A stretch of DNA of 57,492 bases from Rheinheimera faecalis (GCF_021290965.1 NZ_JAJOYT010000018.1:1-57492), one strand, 5' to 3'. Counted from the stretch's first letter, positions 27,199 through 37,327 are shown. Numbers and translations are program-made. Notes: generated by a model from the letters alone, not told the origin.

Positions 27199-28535
27199 TA
27201 GTGACGTAAGTTAACTGTGCTGTTGGCAACAGTTTCGGTCATGATGAGCCATGCTTGCAAGTTTTGTTTTAAGGAATCAGGGTCTATTTTGTCTAACGTG
27301 TCATTTGGGGTGTGGTGATAGTCAAAATAGTCGGTGCCATCCTGTGATAAAGCCACTACTGGCACACCAGCCTGAGCTAATACAGAAACATCAGGACCGC
27401 CATAAGTTGTATTGCCACCTAAAGCGATATTCAGATGAGACAGTTTTTGTTGTAACTCTTTGGCAAAAGGCAGAGCTTTGTCGCCAAACCGGCTTTCAAT
27501 TTGCCAGATACGACCTGCACCAAAATCAGATTCTGCTGCTAACACATGTTTGGCTAAATCTTTATGATGTTTGGCAGCATAGGCTCTGGCTCCTAACAAT
27601 CCACCTTCTTCGTTGCCATAGAGTACAACGCGGATAGTGCGCTTAGGTTTGCCTTTTTGTTTAATTAAAGCGCCGGTAGCCATAGCTAAAGCAACGCCTG
27701 CACCGTCATCTAAAGCGCCTGTGCCCTGATCCCATGAATCCAGGTGACCACTGATCAGTACAATTTCTTCAGGTTTTTCTGTGCCTGTTATTTCTGCTAT
27801 CACGTTATGGCTAGTCGCTGTTTGTAGTTGGTTATCCATTTGTAGTTTTAATTCTACTTTTGGCGATCGTTCCAGCATTTTGGCCAGATTTTGCGCGTCA
27901 GGCACTGAAATGGCCACGGCTGGAATTTTAGTGATGGCTTCGTCGTACTTCATGGTGCCGGTATGAGCAAATCTGTTATTGCTGGTGCCAACTGAGCGAA
28001 TCACTATAGCTACAGCACCTAACTTGGCCGCTTCAACAGCGCCACGGGAGCGGGCGGCCACGACTTGACCATAAAAAGATCCGGATTTGTCTTTGGCCAT
28101 AGGTTTGTTGATAAAAACAATTTTGCCTTTGACTGAGGCTGCATCGGCTTTTTCCAAAGCTTCAATGCTGTCAAACATCACAACAGAGGCGGTAATGCCA
28201 GCTGCTGGTGTTCCGACCGAACCACCTAAGGAGGTTAATACAAAAGGTTGAGCGAAAGGGCTAATCACTTCAAGGCTTGCTTGGCCACGAGTCCAACCCG
28301 GCATTTCGAATTCTTCAGTCCAGACTTTGTCATAACCCAATTGCTTTAAATTAGCCACAGCCCATTGCACGGCGCGACGGTCTGCTTCGCTGCCAGCAAT
28401 ACGCGGACCCACTTCAACTGTTAAAGACTCCACCAGTTTATAAGCTAAATCCTGATCCAAAGTCACTGGAGCGGTGGCAGCCCATGCTGCCGGAGCAAAT
28501 AAAGCGCCCGAAATGATTTTTTGCCAAACTTTCAT
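27198..28535 (-). CDS. Secreted M28-family zinc aminopeptidase with PA domain
   Basis: Exported metallopeptidase of 445 residues. The start at ATG 28535 gives a clear signal peptide (MKVWQKIISGALFAPAAWA); a longer in-frame version would bury it. A protease-associated domain is inserted at about 115-235. The catalytic domain shows the M28 zinc residues in SGHLDSWDQGTGALDDGAG, the Glu pair in YGNEEGGLLGARAY, ESDFGAGRIW, and the final histidine in YFDYHHTPNDTLDKID. It probably removes N-terminal residues from peptides or acts as a dipeptidase in the periplasm. It is co-translated with the downstream 165-residue membrane protein. Confidence 0.92.
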   Translation of the reverse strand: MKVWQKIISGALFAPAAWAATAPVTLDQDLAYKLVESLTVEVGPRIAGSEADRRAVQWAVANLKQLGYDKVWTEEFEMPGWTRGQASLEVISPFAQPFVLTSLGGSVGTPAAGITASVVMFDSIEALEKADAASVKGKIVFINKPMAKDKSGSFYGQVVAARSRGAVEAAKLGAVAIVIRSVGTSNNRFAHTGTMKYDEAITKIPAVAISVPDAQNLAKMLERSPKVELKLQMDNQLQTATSHNVIAEITGTEKPEEIVLISGHLDSWDQGTGALDDGAGVALAMATGALIKQKGKPKRTIRVVLYGNEEGGLLGARAYAAKHHKDLAKHVLAAESDFGAGRIWQIESRFGDKALPFAKELQQKLSHLNIALGGNTTYGGPDVSVLAQAGVPVVALSQDGTDYFDYHHTPNDTLDKIDPDSLKQNLQAWLIMTETVANSTVNLRH

Positions 28536-28772
28536 CTGTGATATGCACCCTGCATTGTAATAGTGTGGGCAATGTAGCATGCCTTCATCAAAGCAAATCT
28601 TCAGATTGCGATAAAAAGCTAAAGCACAGAGTCAGTTGTGCGTCGAAAGCATGCGACTTTGCTTCTATGAGTCAGGTACAGCCTGAAATACGACAGATGA
28701 GAATAGATCGTATTGTTTCAGTCATCTACCCAGCGGCATAATGCTTTTTTTTCACCTGTAAGAAGCAACAAA

Positions 28773-29072
28773 ATGAAATTGGAAGAAATGCTGAAGAATT
28801 CGGCGCAGGCAGCCAAGCTGCTGAAGGCGGTTTCCAATGAACGCCGTTTGCTGATTTTGTGTTATTTGCTGGAGTCTGAGTTATCAGTCACAGAGATGAA
28901 CGAAAAGTTAGGTTTAAGCCAGTCCGCTTTGTCTCAGCACTTAGCTGTGCTCAGACGACAAAAGCTGGTCAAAACCCGTAAAGAAGCTCAAACCGTGTTT
29001 TATCGTATCCATAGTGAAGAGGCTGTCGCTTTGATTGGACTGCTGCATAAACTTTATTGTGAGAAAAAATAA
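28773..29072 (+). CDS. ArsR-family repressor, YgaV/SqrR/BigR-like
   Basis: Winged-helix repressor of 99 residues; start ATG 28773 (MKLEEMLKNSAQAAKLLKAV). The recognition helix is GLSQSALSQHLAVLRRQ. The metal-binding ELxVCDL motif of ArsR/SmtB is absent (ELSVTEM). Instead C30 (RLLILCYLLE) and C96 (LYCEKK) match the two conserved cysteines of the reactive-sulfur sensors YgaV, SqrR and BigR, which form a sulfide bridge with persulfides. No sulfur-oxidation gene is adjacent, so targets are unknown. The gene's 3' end runs directly into a hairpin array. Confidence 0.85.
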   Translation: MKLEEMLKNSAQAAKLLKAVSNERRLLILCYLLESELSVTEMNEKLGLSQSALSQHLAVLRRQKLVKTRKEAQTVFYRIHSEEAVALIGLLHKLYCEKK

Positions 29073-29090
29073 AGGACGGTCTGAGGTTTT

Positions 29091-29430
29091 TAGCTCCACG
29101 GATGGGTATTGCTAGCGAATAAATAATTGCATGGAGCAATTGTTAACATCGGAGCAAAGCGACGATGGCCCTTAAGGGTGAGCGTCATGGACGACGGCGA
29201 ATACAAAATTGCCAGGAGCAATTTTGAACAACGCAACGCGTTGGCCCGAAGGGTGAGCGTCAAGGACGACGGCGAATACAAAAACATCAGGAATGTTTTT
29301 GAACGTTGGAGCGAAGCGACGATGGCCCGAAGGGTGAGCACCACGGATGGTGGCGAATAAAAAATCGTCAGGAACGATTTTTAACAGCTTTAGATGGCCC
29401 GAAGGGTGAGCACCATGGATGGTAGCGAAT
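29091..29430 (+). repeat. Array of about nine hairpins with GGA-containing loops (candidate CsrA-binding RNA or 3' UTR)
   Basis: About four and a half imperfect units of 72-81 bases carry the linker GGCCCGAAGGGTGAGC (at 29167, 29243, 29324 and 29396). Each unit has two hairpins. One has a conserved six-base loop: ACGGAT 29098, ATGGAC 29187, AAGGAC 29262, ACGGAT 29343, ATGGAT 29415. The other has a five-base loop: ATGGA 29131, then CAGGA at 29213, 29288 and 29369. Stem sequences differ between units while pairing is kept (for example AAAATTGC/GCAATTTT, AAAATCGT/ACGATTTT). It starts 18 bases after the ArsR stop and ends at an intrinsic terminator. Reading frames across it are repeat artefacts. 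Loops fit CsrA/RsmA sites and the TwoAYGGAY motif. Confidence 0.8.
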
Positions 29431-29458
29431 AAAAAAACCACCTTGCGGTGGTTTTTTT
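29431..29458. terminator. Bidirectional intrinsic terminator after the hairpin array and rpsT
   Basis: ACCACC-TTGC-GGTGGT is flanked by an A tract and a seven-base T tract, so it can work in both directions. It would end transcripts of the hairpin array on the plus strand and of rpsT on the minus strand. Confidence 0.9.
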
Positions 29459-29503
29459 ATTGCACTGTCACAATAAGCTGTTGCGAACAACAGCGAATTG
29501 AAA

Positions 29504-29779
29504 TTAAGCTGCTTTAGTAGCTAAAGCTTTAACGTGTGCATTTAAGCGTGACTTATGACGGGCAGCTTTGTTCTTATGGATCAGACCTTTGTCTGCCATA
29601 CGATCCAAAATTGGAACCATCTTTTTGAACGCTTCTTGTGAAGCAGCCAGATCAGCAGTTAACACTGCAGCGTATGTTTTCTTCATGAAAGTACGCATCA
29701 TTGAGCGCTGACTTGCGTTTTGCTGACGACGCTTTTCTGATTGAATAGCGCGCTTCTTAGCAGACTTGATGTTAGCCAA
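29504..29779 (-). CDS. rpsT: 30S ribosomal protein S20
   Basis: Small-subunit protein binding the 5' domain of 16S rRNA, 91 residues, slightly longer than the 87 of E. coli. It is highly basic, with [18 protein letters not shown] at the N-terminus and [19 protein letters not shown] at the C-terminus. The start codon is TTG at 29779, preceded by GGAG with 9-base spacing. E. coli rpsT also uses UUG, which is linked to its autoregulation. It is divergent from murJ, as in many gammaproteobacteria. Confidence 0.97.
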   Translation of the reverse strand: MANIKSAKKRAIQSEKRRQQNASQRSMMRTFMKKTYAAVLTADLAASQEAFKKMVPILDRMADKGLIHKNKAARHKSRLNAHVKALATKAA

Positions 29780-29821
29780 GGTAACACTCCTAAAAACTAA
29801 ACCGGGACCTTTAAAGGCCGC

Positions 29822-29852
29822 ATAATATGCCTATTTTGTAGGCCCTTGTCAA
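29822..29852 (-). promoter_or_regulatory. Probable rpsT promoter
   Basis: On the minus strand a perfect TTGACA (29847-29852) is followed by TATTAT (29822-29827) with 19-base spacing; an overlapping CATATT gives 17. The bases after it (GCGGCC) form a G+C-rich discriminator, as expected for a ribosomal protein gene under stringent control. Confidence 0.6.
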
Positions 29853-29951
29853 ATGGTTTCCTTGACAGATTACAGAATAAAATTAGCCCTTCGCTGGTAA
29901 TCCACTCTGACTCGGGTGAAAATAGCAGAAATGTCGTTGCAGGAGCAGTCT

Positions 29952-31526
29952 GTGTCAGGAAAATTATTAAAATCGGGCATGATCGTAAGCTTTATGACCC
30001 TTATTTCACGGGTGCTTGGCTTGGTCCGTGATGTGATTGTCGCCAACGTATTGGGTGCAGGTGCTATGGCCGACGTATTTTTTATGGCCAACCGTATTCC
30101 TAATTTTTTGCGACGTTTATTTGCTGAAGGGGCTTTCTCACAAGCTTTTGTGCCTGTACTGGCTGAAGTAAAAGAAAAACATGGCGACGATGCAGTACGT
30201 GAACTGATTGCCAAAGCGGCAGGGACTTTAGGTTTTATTGTCACTGGTGTCACTTTGCTGGCCGTGATTGGTTCACCTGTGCTGATGATGTTATTTGGTG
30301 CTGGCTGGTTTAGCGCTTATTTAGACGGCGCACCAGAAGGGGATAAATACCTGCAGGCCAGTTTCCTGTTAAAAATCACCTTTCCTTATTTATGGTTTAT
30401 TACCTTTGTCGCTTTATCTGGCGCTGTGCTGAACACCTATAACAAGTTTGCGGTCGCAGCTTTTACACCGGTATTTTTAAATATTGCCATGATAGGGGCT
30501 GCTATTTATTTAGCGCCACAGATGCAAAATCCGGCTGAAGCCATTGCCTGGGGGGTATTTTTAGGTGGTTTAATTCAGTTTTTATTCCAGTTGCCGTTTT
30601 TAGCAAAAGCCGGATTATTGGTGATGCCACGCTGGGGCTGGAAAGATCCAAACGTGACGAAAATCCGCACTTTGATGATCCCCGCTTTATTTGGTGTTTC
30701 AGTCAGTCAGATTAACTTATTACTGGATGCAATTATCGCGTCCTTTTTAGTCACAGGTGCTGTCAGCTGGTTGTATTACTCTGACCGTTTACTTGAGTTT
30801 CCTTTAGGTTTATTTGGTATCGCCATCGCCACTGTGATTTTGCCAGGTTTGTCACGGCATTATGCTGCGGCAAGCGAAGCCGCCTTTAAATACACCCTGG
30901 ATTGGGCTGTGCGTTTTATTTGTTTGTTTGGTATTCCATCCATGATGGGGTTAATAGTACTGGCTGAACCTATTATTGCATCTGTCTTTATGCGCGGTGA
31001 ATTTACCGCCGATGATGTGGTAAAAACTTCGCATAGCCTGATTGCTTACAACACAGGTTTAGTCGCGCTGATGCTGATTAAAGTACTGGCACCGGCTTTT
31101 TATGCGCGCCAGGATATAAAAACTCCGGTGCGCATCGCCATAATAGCTATGGTCGCCAATATGGTGTTTAACCTGATGCTGGCACCTTTTTTAAGTTATG
31201 TCGGCCTGGCATTAGCCACAGCTATGTCCGGTACTTTAAATGCGTATTTGCTGTATCGCGGTTTAAAGCAGCGCGATATCTATAGTTTCAGCAGCAAAAC
31301 CAGTTGGTTTATCGCTAAGGCTTTTATCGCCGCAGCGCTAATGGCGGGCTCTTTGTTTTATGTCATGCCGGATCTGACAGCTTGGATAGCTTTAGGTTTA
31401 TCAGGTCAGGTGCTGCATTTGTTGGCCTATTTTGGCTTTGCTATTGTGGCCTACTTTGTTTTACTTTTTGTGTTTGGTGTGCGTTTGAACGATTTTAAAC
31501 GCCAGACAAATGCTGAAAGCAAATGA
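29952..31526 (+). CDS. murJ: Lipid II flippase MurJ
   Basis: Moves lipid II across the inner membrane for peptidoglycan synthesis. I choose GTG 29952 (start MSGKLLKSGMIVSF, 524 residues) because AGGAG precedes it by 6 bases; ATG 29931 and GTG 29916 are in-frame alternatives. About 14 membrane helices are predicted. The MOP-family N-terminal segment reads MTLISRVLGLVRDVIVANVL, followed by RIPNFLRRLFAEGAFSQAFVPVL with conserved arginines of the central cavity. It is the first gene of murJ-ribF-ileS-lspA-fkpB-ispH, divergent from rpsT. Confidence 0.96.
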   Translation: MSGKLLKSGMIVSFMTLISRVLGLVRDVIVANVLGAGAMADVFFMANRIPNFLRRLFAEGAFSQAFVPVLAEVKEKHGDDAVRELIAKAAGTLGFIVTGVTLLAVIGSPVLMMLFGAGWFSAYLDGAPEGDKYLQASFLLKITFPYLWFITFVALSGAVLNTYNKFAVAAFTPVFLNIAMIGAAIYLAPQMQNPAEAIAWGVFLGGLIQFLFQLPFLAKAGLLVMPRWGWKDPNVTKIRTLMIPALFGVSVSQINLLLDAIIASFLVTGAVSWLYYSDRLLEFPLGLFGIAIATVILPGLSRHYAAASEAAFKYTLDWAVRFICLFGIPSMMGLIVLAEPIIASVFMRGEFTADDVVKTSHSLIAYNTGLVALMLIKVLAPAFYARQDIKTPVRIAIIAMVANMVFNLMLAPFLSYVGLALATAMSGTLNAYLLYRGLKQRDIYSFSSKTSWFIAKAFIAAALMAGSLFYVMPDLTAWIALGLSGQVLHLLAYFGFAIVAYFVLLFVFGVRLNDFKRQTNAESK

Positions 31527-31577
31527 TTATATGGGTATAATCAGCCTCTTTTTGCAGCAGCAGAGTAAGAATACCGA

Positions 31578-32510
31578 ATGGAGTTAATTCGCGGCTTACA
31601 TACAATTCAACCCAGACATCAGGGCTGCGTCTTAACTATTGGCAATTTTGATGGCGTGCATCTGGGGCATCAGGCGGTACTGACGCAATTAAAAGCTATT
31701 GCGGCAGAATTAAATTTACCTGCAGTGGTGATGGTGTTTGAACCTCAGCCACTGGAGTTGTTTAACCCTGAAGGTGCACCAGCGCGTTTATGTCGTTTTC
31801 GGGAAAAATACCACTGGCTGGCGCAACAAGGTGTGGATCGCATGCTTTGTGTGCCTTTTACCCGTGAATTTGCCAGTCAGGAGCCAGAGCAGTTTATTCA
31901 GGATTTATTGCTGAATAAACTCGGCGTCAAGCATCTGATTGTCGGTGATGATTTTTGTTTTGGTAAAAACCGTGCCGGTAATTTTGCTTTGTTACAGCAA
32001 GCTGCAGCGAAGCATGGTTTTGGTTTGGGTAGTACGGCCAGCCTGAAACAAAATGACCAGCGGGTCAGTAGCACTTTAATTCGACAGGCACTGGAACAAG
32101 ATCAGTTAGAACTGGCAGCACAAATGTTAGGCCGGCCATTTTCGTTGATGGGTCGGGTACGGCATGGTCAGAAAGTAGGGCGCCAGTTGGGTTTTCCAAC
32201 GGCCAATGTCTGGCTCTATCGTAAAAACTTACCTGTGCATGGTGTTTATGCCATTGAAGCTGTGACCCAAATGGGGCTTTACCATGGTGTCGCCAATATT
32301 GGTTCCAGACCCACGTTACAGGGTAAAAAAGAGCAGCTTGAAGCTCATTTTTTTGATTTTAACGGCGACTTATACGGCCAGCAGATTGAAGTGATTTTAA
32401 AAAAGAAAATCAGGCCGGAGCGACGTTTTGATGGCCTTGCCCAGTTGCAGCAACAAATTGCTTTAGATGCGCAGCAGGCGCGCGATTATTTTGCTTTGCC
32501 ACCCGCTTAA
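31578..32510 (+). CDS. ribF: Bifunctional riboflavin kinase/FMN adenylyltransferase
   Basis: Makes FMN from riboflavin and then FAD. The 310-residue protein has the N-terminal adenylyltransferase domain with [11 protein letters not shown] (about 22-32), [13 protein letters not shown] and the ISSTLIR-like [10 protein letters not shown]. The C-terminal kinase domain has [25 protein letters not shown] and the catalytic strand [13 protein letters not shown]. It lies 51 bases after murJ and just before ileS, the standard gammaproteobacterial order. Confidence 0.97.
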   Translation: MELIRGLHTIQPRHQGCVLTIGNFDGVHLGHQAVLTQLKAIAAELNLPAVVMVFEPQPLELFNPEGAPARLCRFREKYHWLAQQGVDRMLCVPFTREFASQEPEQFIQDLLLNKLGVKHLIVGDDFCFGKNRAGNFALLQQAAAKHGFGLGSTASLKQNDQRVSSTLIRQALEQDQLELAAQMLGRPFSLMGRVRHGQKVGRQLGFPTANVWLYRKNLPVHGVYAIEAVTQMGLYHGVANIGSRPTLQGKKEQLEAHFFDFNGDLYGQQIEVILKKKIRPERRFDGLAQLQQQIALDAQQARDYFALPPA

Positions 32511-32563
32511 GCTGGTTGCAAAGCGACACGAATTTAAACTTAAAGAAGACGGAACAACGACGG

Positions 32564-35392
32564 ATGACTGACTACAAGCAGACTTTGAATTTACCGGACA
32601 CGGCTTTTGCCATGCGCGCCAACCTTGCGCAGCGTGAGCCACAAATGTTAGCCAGCTGGACAGAAAAAAATCTGTACCAGAAAATTCGTCAGGCCAAACA
32701 AGGTAAAAAAACCTTTATCCTGCACGATGGCCCTCCATACGCCAACGGTAACATTCACATTGGTCACGCGGTCAATAAAATCCTTAAGGATATGATTGTT
32801 AAAGCCAAGACCTTGTCTGACTTCGATGCCCCTTATGTGCCGGGTTGGGACTGTCATGGCTTGCCTATTGAGCTGGTCGTTGAAAAGAAATACGGCAAGC
32901 CAGGCGTGAAGCTAAGCGCTGCTGAATTCCGTCAAAAATGCCGTGATTATGCGTTGACGCAAATCGAAGCACAGAAAGTCGATTTTATCCGTTTAGGCGT
33001 TTTAGGCGATTGGGACAATCCGTACCGCACTATGGATTTTAATACCGAAGCCAATATCATCCGCTCTTTAGGTCGTATCATCGACAATGGTCATTTGCAG
33101 CAAGGCTTTAAGCCAGTGCACTGGTGTACAGACTGTGGTTCTGCTTTGGCTGAAGCTGAAGTGGAATACCAGGATAAAGTATCACCAGCCATTGATGTAC
33201 GTTTCACGCTGGTGAACGACGCTGATGTGAATAAATTCGATCACCCTGAAGGCCATACAGGTTCTGGCCCTGTGTCTGTAGTGATCTGGACCACGACGCC
33301 ATGGACTATTCCTGCTAACCGCGCTGTGGCTTTGAACGCCAAAATTGACTACAGCCTGGTGCAGGTCGAGCAAGGTCCAAATGGCCCTGAGCGTTTAATT
33401 GTAGCGACAGACTTAGTGACTGCTGTGATGGCCCGTGCTGGCGTGGAGCACTACCACAATTTGGGTTTCTGCAAAGGTCAGGCACTGGAGCTGGTAAAAT
33501 TAAAACACCCGTTGTATGACTTTGAAGTGCCGGTGATTTTAGGTGATCACGTCACCACCGATTCTGGTACCGGTGCTGTGCACACGGCGCCTGGCCATGG
33601 CCCGGAAGACTTTACCGTCGGTAAGTTATACAACTTAGAAGTGGCTAACCCTGTAGGCGCCAACGGTGTCTATCTGCCAGATACGCCACTTTTTGCTGGT
33701 CAGCATGTATTTAAAGCCAACGACTCTGTGGTTGAAGCCTTAAAAGAAGCGGGCAAATTGTTGGTGCATAAAGCCTTAACGCACAGCTATCCACACTGCT
33801 GGCGTCATAAAACCCCTATTATTTTCCGTGCTACGCCGCAGTGGTTTATCAGCATGGAACAAAAAGACCTGCGCAGTACTTCACTGCAAGAAATTGGCAA
33901 AACCCGCTGGATCCCGGACTGGGGTCAGCAGCGTATCGAAAACATGGTGGCAGGTCGTCCGGACTGGTGTATTTCCCGTCAGCGTACCTGGGGTGTGCCT
34001 ATTGCTCTGTTTGTTGATAAAGACACCAGTGCTCTGCACCCAAATACTCAGGCTTTGATGGAGCAGGTTGCTAAGTTAGTTGAACAGTCTGGTATTCAGG
34101 CCTGGTTTGATTTAGAAGCTGAAACTTTGTTGGGCGCTGATGCAGCTCAGTACGTCAAAGTGACAGACACACTGGACGTCTGGTTTGACTCAGGTGTGAC
34201 TCATGCTTGTGTGATTGAACCTCGCGCTGAATTCCATGGTGCCACTCAGGCTGACCTGTATTTAGAAGGTTCGGATCAGCACCGTGGCTGGTTTATGTCG
34301 TCTCTGATGACGGGTGTGGCAATTAAACACCATGCTCCTTACAAACAAGTGCTGACCCATGGTTTTACTGTGGATGGTGAAGGCCGCAAAATGTCCAAGT
34401 CGTTGGGCAATGTGGTGTCGCCACAGGACGTGATGAACAAGTTAGGCGCCGATATACTGCGCTTATGGGTAGCGACTACAGATTACACCTCAGAGATGAC
34501 AGTCTCTGATGAAATCTTAAACCGTGCTGCCGACAAATACCGTCGTATCCGTAATACAGCCCGTTTCCTGTTGGCGAACTTAAAAGGTTTTGAACCAGAG
34601 ACGCAACTGGTGCCATTTGAAGAGATGGTGCAGCTGGATTTATGGCTGGTGCAACGTGCTGCCAAATTGCAGCAAGAAATTGTCGATGCCTATGAAAACT
34701 ATCAGTTCCATCAGGTCAGCCAGAAGTTAATGAATTTCTGTACTGTGGAGTTGGGTAGTTTCTACTTAGACGTGATTAAAGACCGTCAGTACACGGCAAA
34801 AACCGATGGTTTAGCCCGTCGTTCTTGTCAGACTGCTTTATTCCATGTGGTACAAGCCATGGTGCGTTGGATGGCGCCTATCATGAGCTTCACAGCTCAG
34901 GAAATCTGGGAAGTCATGCCTGGTCAGCATAGCGAGTTTGTGTTCACTGAAGTTTGGTATCAGGGTTTAGATACAGTGCCTGCTGGTCAGTTTGATGATG
35001 CCTTCTGGCAACAACTGCTGGAAGTGCGTGATGCAGTCAACAAGGTGCTGGAAGTAGGCCGTCGTGATGGCAAAATTGGTGCTTCATTACAAGCTGAAGT
35101 GACGTTATACGCCAAAGGCCAACTGGCAACAGACCTGAGCTCTATTGGCGATGAGTTACGTTTTGCCTTGTTAACCTCCACTGCTGTGGTATCCAGCGAC
35201 GCTGCTCCTGCTGATGCAGTAGCCACTGAAATGGATAACCTCTTTGTGGTGTTGAACGCATCTACTGCGCCTAAGTGTGACCGTTGCTGGCACCACAGAC
35301 ACGATGTGGGTCTGAATCCGGCGCATCCGCTGATTTGTATCCGCTGTGTCGATAACGTCGAAGGCGCTGGCGAAGTAAGGAAGTTTGCCTGA
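32564..35392 (+). CDS. ileS: Isoleucyl-tRNA synthetase
   Basis: Class-I aminoacyl-tRNA synthetase of 942 residues, similar to the 938 of E. coli. Start ATG 32564 ([15 protein letters not shown]) is chosen over an upstream in-frame ATG by family match. HIGH lies at 65-68, the editing domain contains [15 protein letters not shown] and [18 protein letters not shown], and KMSKS lies at 609-613. The C-terminal zinc finger has CDRCWHHR and CIRC, making it the eubacterial type sensitive to mupirocin. Its stop overlaps the lspA start (TGATG). Confidence 0.98.
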   Translation: MTDYKQTLNLPDTAFAMRANLAQREPQMLASWTEKNLYQKIRQAKQGKKTFILHDGPPYANGNIHIGHAVNKILKDMIVKAKTLSDFDAPYVPGWDCHGLPIELVVEKKYGKPGVKLSAAEFRQKCRDYALTQIEAQKVDFIRLGVLGDWDNPYRTMDFNTEANIIRSLGRIIDNGHLQQGFKPVHWCTDCGSALAEAEVEYQDKVSPAIDVRFTLVNDADVNKFDHPEGHTGSGPVSVVIWTTTPWTIPANRAVALNAKIDYSLVQVEQGPNGPERLIVATDLVTAVMARAGVEHYHNLGFCKGQALELVKLKHPLYDFEVPVILGDHVTTDSGTGAVHTAPGHGPEDFTVGKLYNLEVANPVGANGVYLPDTPLFAGQHVFKANDSVVEALKEAGKLLVHKALTHSYPHCWRHKTPIIFRATPQWFISMEQKDLRSTSLQEIGKTRWIPDWGQQRIENMVAGRPDWCISRQRTWGVPIALFVDKDTSALHPNTQALMEQVAKLVEQSGIQAWFDLEAETLLGADAAQYVKVTDTLDVWFDSGVTHACVIEPRAEFHGATQADLYLEGSDQHRGWFMSSLMTGVAIKHHAPYKQVLTHGFTVDGEGRKMSKSLGNVVSPQDVMNKLGADILRLWVATTDYTSEMTVSDEILNRAADKYRRIRNTARFLLANLKGFEPETQLVPFEEMVQLDLWLVQRAAKLQQEIVDAYENYQFHQVSQKLMNFCTVELGSFYLDVIKDRQYTAKTDGLARRSCQTALFHVVQAMVRWMAPIMSFTAQEIWEVMPGQHSEFVFTEVWYQGLDTVPAGQFDDAFWQQLLEVRDAVNKVLEVGRRDGKIGASLQAEVTLYAKGQLATDLSSIGDELRFALLTSTAVVSSDAAPADAVATEMDNLFVVLNASTAPKCDRCWHHRHDVGLNPAHPLICIRCVDNVEGAGEVRKFA

Positions 35393-35898
35393 TGCATATA
35401 TTTAAAGAAACCGGCTGGCGCTGGTGGTGGCTGGTGCTATTGGTGCTGGTTGCTGACCAATTGAGCAAAGTATGGGTTATTCAGAACTTCAGCTTAGGCG
35501 AATCAGTATCTTTATTGCCGGTATTTAATTTTACTTATGCCCGCAACTATGGCGCTGCGTTTTCGTTTTTAGGTGATGCAGGTGGCTGGCAACGGTGGTT
35601 TTTTACCTTGATCGCTGTAGTAGTCAGTATCGTATTAGCCATCTGGTTAAGCCGTTTAGCGAAAACCCAACTGAAATTGTCTTTAGCTTTGAGCCTGATT
35701 ATCAGCGGCGCTATTGGTAATTTAATCGACCGCAGTCTGTATGGTTATGTGGTGGATTTTCTGCATGTGTTTTATCAGAGCTGGCATTACCCTATTTTTA
35801 ATATCGCCGATTGTGCTATTAGCATTGGTGCTGTTTTATTAATCTGGGATAGCTTCAGTAGCGAAACCCAGAAAGCTACTTCAGGAGACAAGCAGTGA
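35392..35898 (+). CDS. lspA: Lipoprotein signal peptidase (signal peptidase II)
   Basis: Inner-membrane aspartyl protease that removes signal peptides from prolipoproteins after lipid attachment. It has 168 residues and four membrane helices. The catalytic aspartates are D113 (GNLIDRSLYG) and D140 (FNIADCAI). The start overlaps the ileS stop and the end overlaps the fkpB start (GTGA), so the three are translated as a chain. Confidence 0.97.
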   Translation: MHIFKETGWRWWWLVLLVLVADQLSKVWVIQNFSLGESVSLLPVFNFTYARNYGAAFSFLGDAGGWQRWFFTLIAVVVSIVLAIWLSRLAKTQLKLSLALSLIISGAIGNLIDRSLYGYVVDFLHVFYQSWHYPIFNIADCAISIGAVLLIWDSFSSETQKATSGDKQ

Positions 35899-36326
35899 TC
35901 ATAGGTCCAGGCAGTACTGTGATATTTCACTTTGATATTAAATTATCCGATGGCAGCGCCGCCGAAAGCACCCGTGTGCATAACAAACCGGCCAAACTGC
36001 AAATGGGTGATGGCAGCTTATCCCCGGCTTTTGAAGCTCAGTTAGGCGGTATGGCCGCTGGCGATAAACGCACCTTTACCCTGGCACCTGAAGATGCCTA
36101 CGGTGAACCTAATCCTGACAACATTTATTATGTTGACCGCAGTAAGTTCTCGAGTGACGCGCCGGCAAAAGTCGGCATGATCGTAGGTTTTGCTATGCCA
36201 GACGGTTCTGAATTGCCGGGTCTTATTCGTGAAGTGGTGGGCGAGTCTGTTACAGTAGATTTTAACCATCCACTGGCAGGTCAGACTCTGACCTTTAATG
36301 TTGAAATCGTACAGGTTATCAATTAA
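35895..36326 (+). CDS. fkpB: FKBP-type peptidyl-prolyl isomerase (SlpA/FkpB)
   Basis: Cytoplasmic prolyl isomerase and chaperone of 143 residues. The start is GTG 35895 with AGGAG 8 bases upstream, overlapping the lspA stop. The FKBP domain is split by an insert-in-flap domain, as in SlpA/Sly[17 protein letters not shown]..., then [16 protein letters not shown] at the flap, and [17 protein letters not shown]. The metal-binding histidine tail of SlyD is absent. It lies 2 bases before ispH. Confidence 0.95.
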   Translation: MIIGPGSTVIFHFDIKLSDGSAAESTRVHNKPAKLQMGDGSLSPAFEAQLGGMAAGDKRTFTLAPEDAYGEPNPDNIYYVDRSKFSSDAPAKVGMIVGFAMPDGSELPGLIREVVGESVTVDFNHPLAGQTLTFNVEIVQVIN

Positions 36327-36328
36327 TT

Positions 36329-37258
36329 ATGGATATCTTACTCGCCAATCCACGGGGTTTTTGTGCCGGTGTTGACCGTGCTATCAGCATAGTGTCCCGT
36401 GCGCTGGAAATTTACGAACCGCCTATTTATGTGCGCCATGAAGTGGTGCATAACAAATTTGTGGTTGATGGCTTACGTCGCGCCGGTGCAGTCTTTGTCG
36501 ACGAGCTGGATGAAGTGCCGGACGATGCCATCGTCATTTTTAGTGCTCATGGTGTGTCACAGGCCGTACGTGAAAATGCCAAACAACGTGGTTTGAAGGT
36601 GTTTGATGCCACTTGTCCGCTGGTAACCAAAGTGCATATGGAAGTCACCCGCGCCAGTCGTAAAGGTATTGAATGTATTCTGATTGGCCATGCCGGACAT
36701 CCTGAAGTCGAAGGCACTATGGGCCAATACGACAACGCTGAAGGTGGTATTTATCTGGTCGAGTCGGTGGATGATGTTGAAAAACTGCAGGTGAAAAATC
36801 CGGCAGTATTGTGTTTCAGCAGTCAGACTACTTTATCTGTCGATGATACCGCTGATGTGATTGATGCGCTGCGCAAACGTTTCCCTGATATCGAAGGGCC
36901 ACGTAAAGACGACATTTGTTATGCCACACAAAACCGTCAGGATGCGGTGCGTGAACTTTCTGCCAAATCAGAATTGTTGCTGGTGGTGGGTGCGAAAAAC
37001 AGCAGTAACTCGAATCGATTACGTGAGCTCGCCGAAAAGATGGGCTGTCGCTCTTACCTGATTGATACTGCTGCTGATATCCAGCAGGAGTGGTTAAAAG
37101 ACGTTAAATCTGTGGGTGTAACTGCAGGGGCTTCAGCGCCTGAAGTGCTGGTGCAGCAGGTTGTACAGCGTTTGACTGAATGGGGTGGTAAACAAGTGAT
37201 TGAGCACCCTGGCCGTGAAGAAAACGTGATTTTTGCGGTGCCAGCAGAGCTTCGCTAA
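36329..37258 (+). CDS. ispH: 4-hydroxy-3-methylbut-2-enyl diphosphate reductase
   Basis: Last step of the MEP isoprenoid pathway: reduces HMBPP to IPP and DMAPP using a [4Fe-4S] cluster. The protein has 309 residues with cluster ligands C12 ([11 protein letters not shown]), C96 (DATCPLVTK) and C197 ([10 protein letters not shown]). The conserved histidines ([21 protein letters not shown]) and the acid-base region near ECILIGHAG are present. It is the last gene of the ileS-lspA-fkpB-ispH chain and is followed by the minor pilin genes. Confidence 0.98.
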   Translation: MDILLANPRGFCAGVDRAISIVSRALEIYEPPIYVRHEVVHNKFVVDGLRRAGAVFVDELDEVPDDAIVIFSAHGVSQAVRENAKQRGLKVFDATCPLVTKVHMEVTRASRKGIECILIGHAGHPEVEGTMGQYDNAEGGIYLVESVDDVEKLQVKNPAVLCFSSQTTLSVDDTADVIDALRKRFPDIEGPRKDDICYATQNRQDAVRELSAKSELLLVVGAKNSSNSNRLRELAEKMGCRSYLIDTAADIQQEWLKDVKSVGVTAGASAPEVLVQQVVQRLTEWGGKQVIEHPGREENVIFAVPAELR

Positions 37259-37293
37259 TCGTCTGTTTTCAAATACTTTTCCTCTTGTTAACC

Positions 37294-37327
37294 AGCTATC
37301 CCTAAAGTTCAGGCTTTGGGGATAGCT
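37294..37327. other. 14-bp hairpin between ispH and fimT
   Basis: AGCTATCCCTAAAG and CTTTGGGGATAGCT pair with one G-U and loop TTCAGG. There is no T tract, so it is not a standard terminator. It may stabilise the ispH mRNA end or be a degenerate terminator. Confidence 0.55.

Noticed and set aside
29091-29430. CRISPR-like array
   Set aside because: Unit length varies from 72 to 81 bases, spacers are hairpin stems, repeats are imperfect, and no cas gene is near.
29127-29441. Overlapping reading frames on both strands with repeated peptides (DDGEYK on plus, FVFAVV and AHPSGQ on minus)
   Set aside because: They arise because the hairpin units have lengths partly divisible by three. Neither has a ribosome site, and stem covariation indicates RNA-level or DNA-level constraint, not coding.
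29862-29890. TTGACA as -35 box for murJ
   Set aside because: No acceptable -10 hexamer lies 16-19 bases downstream.
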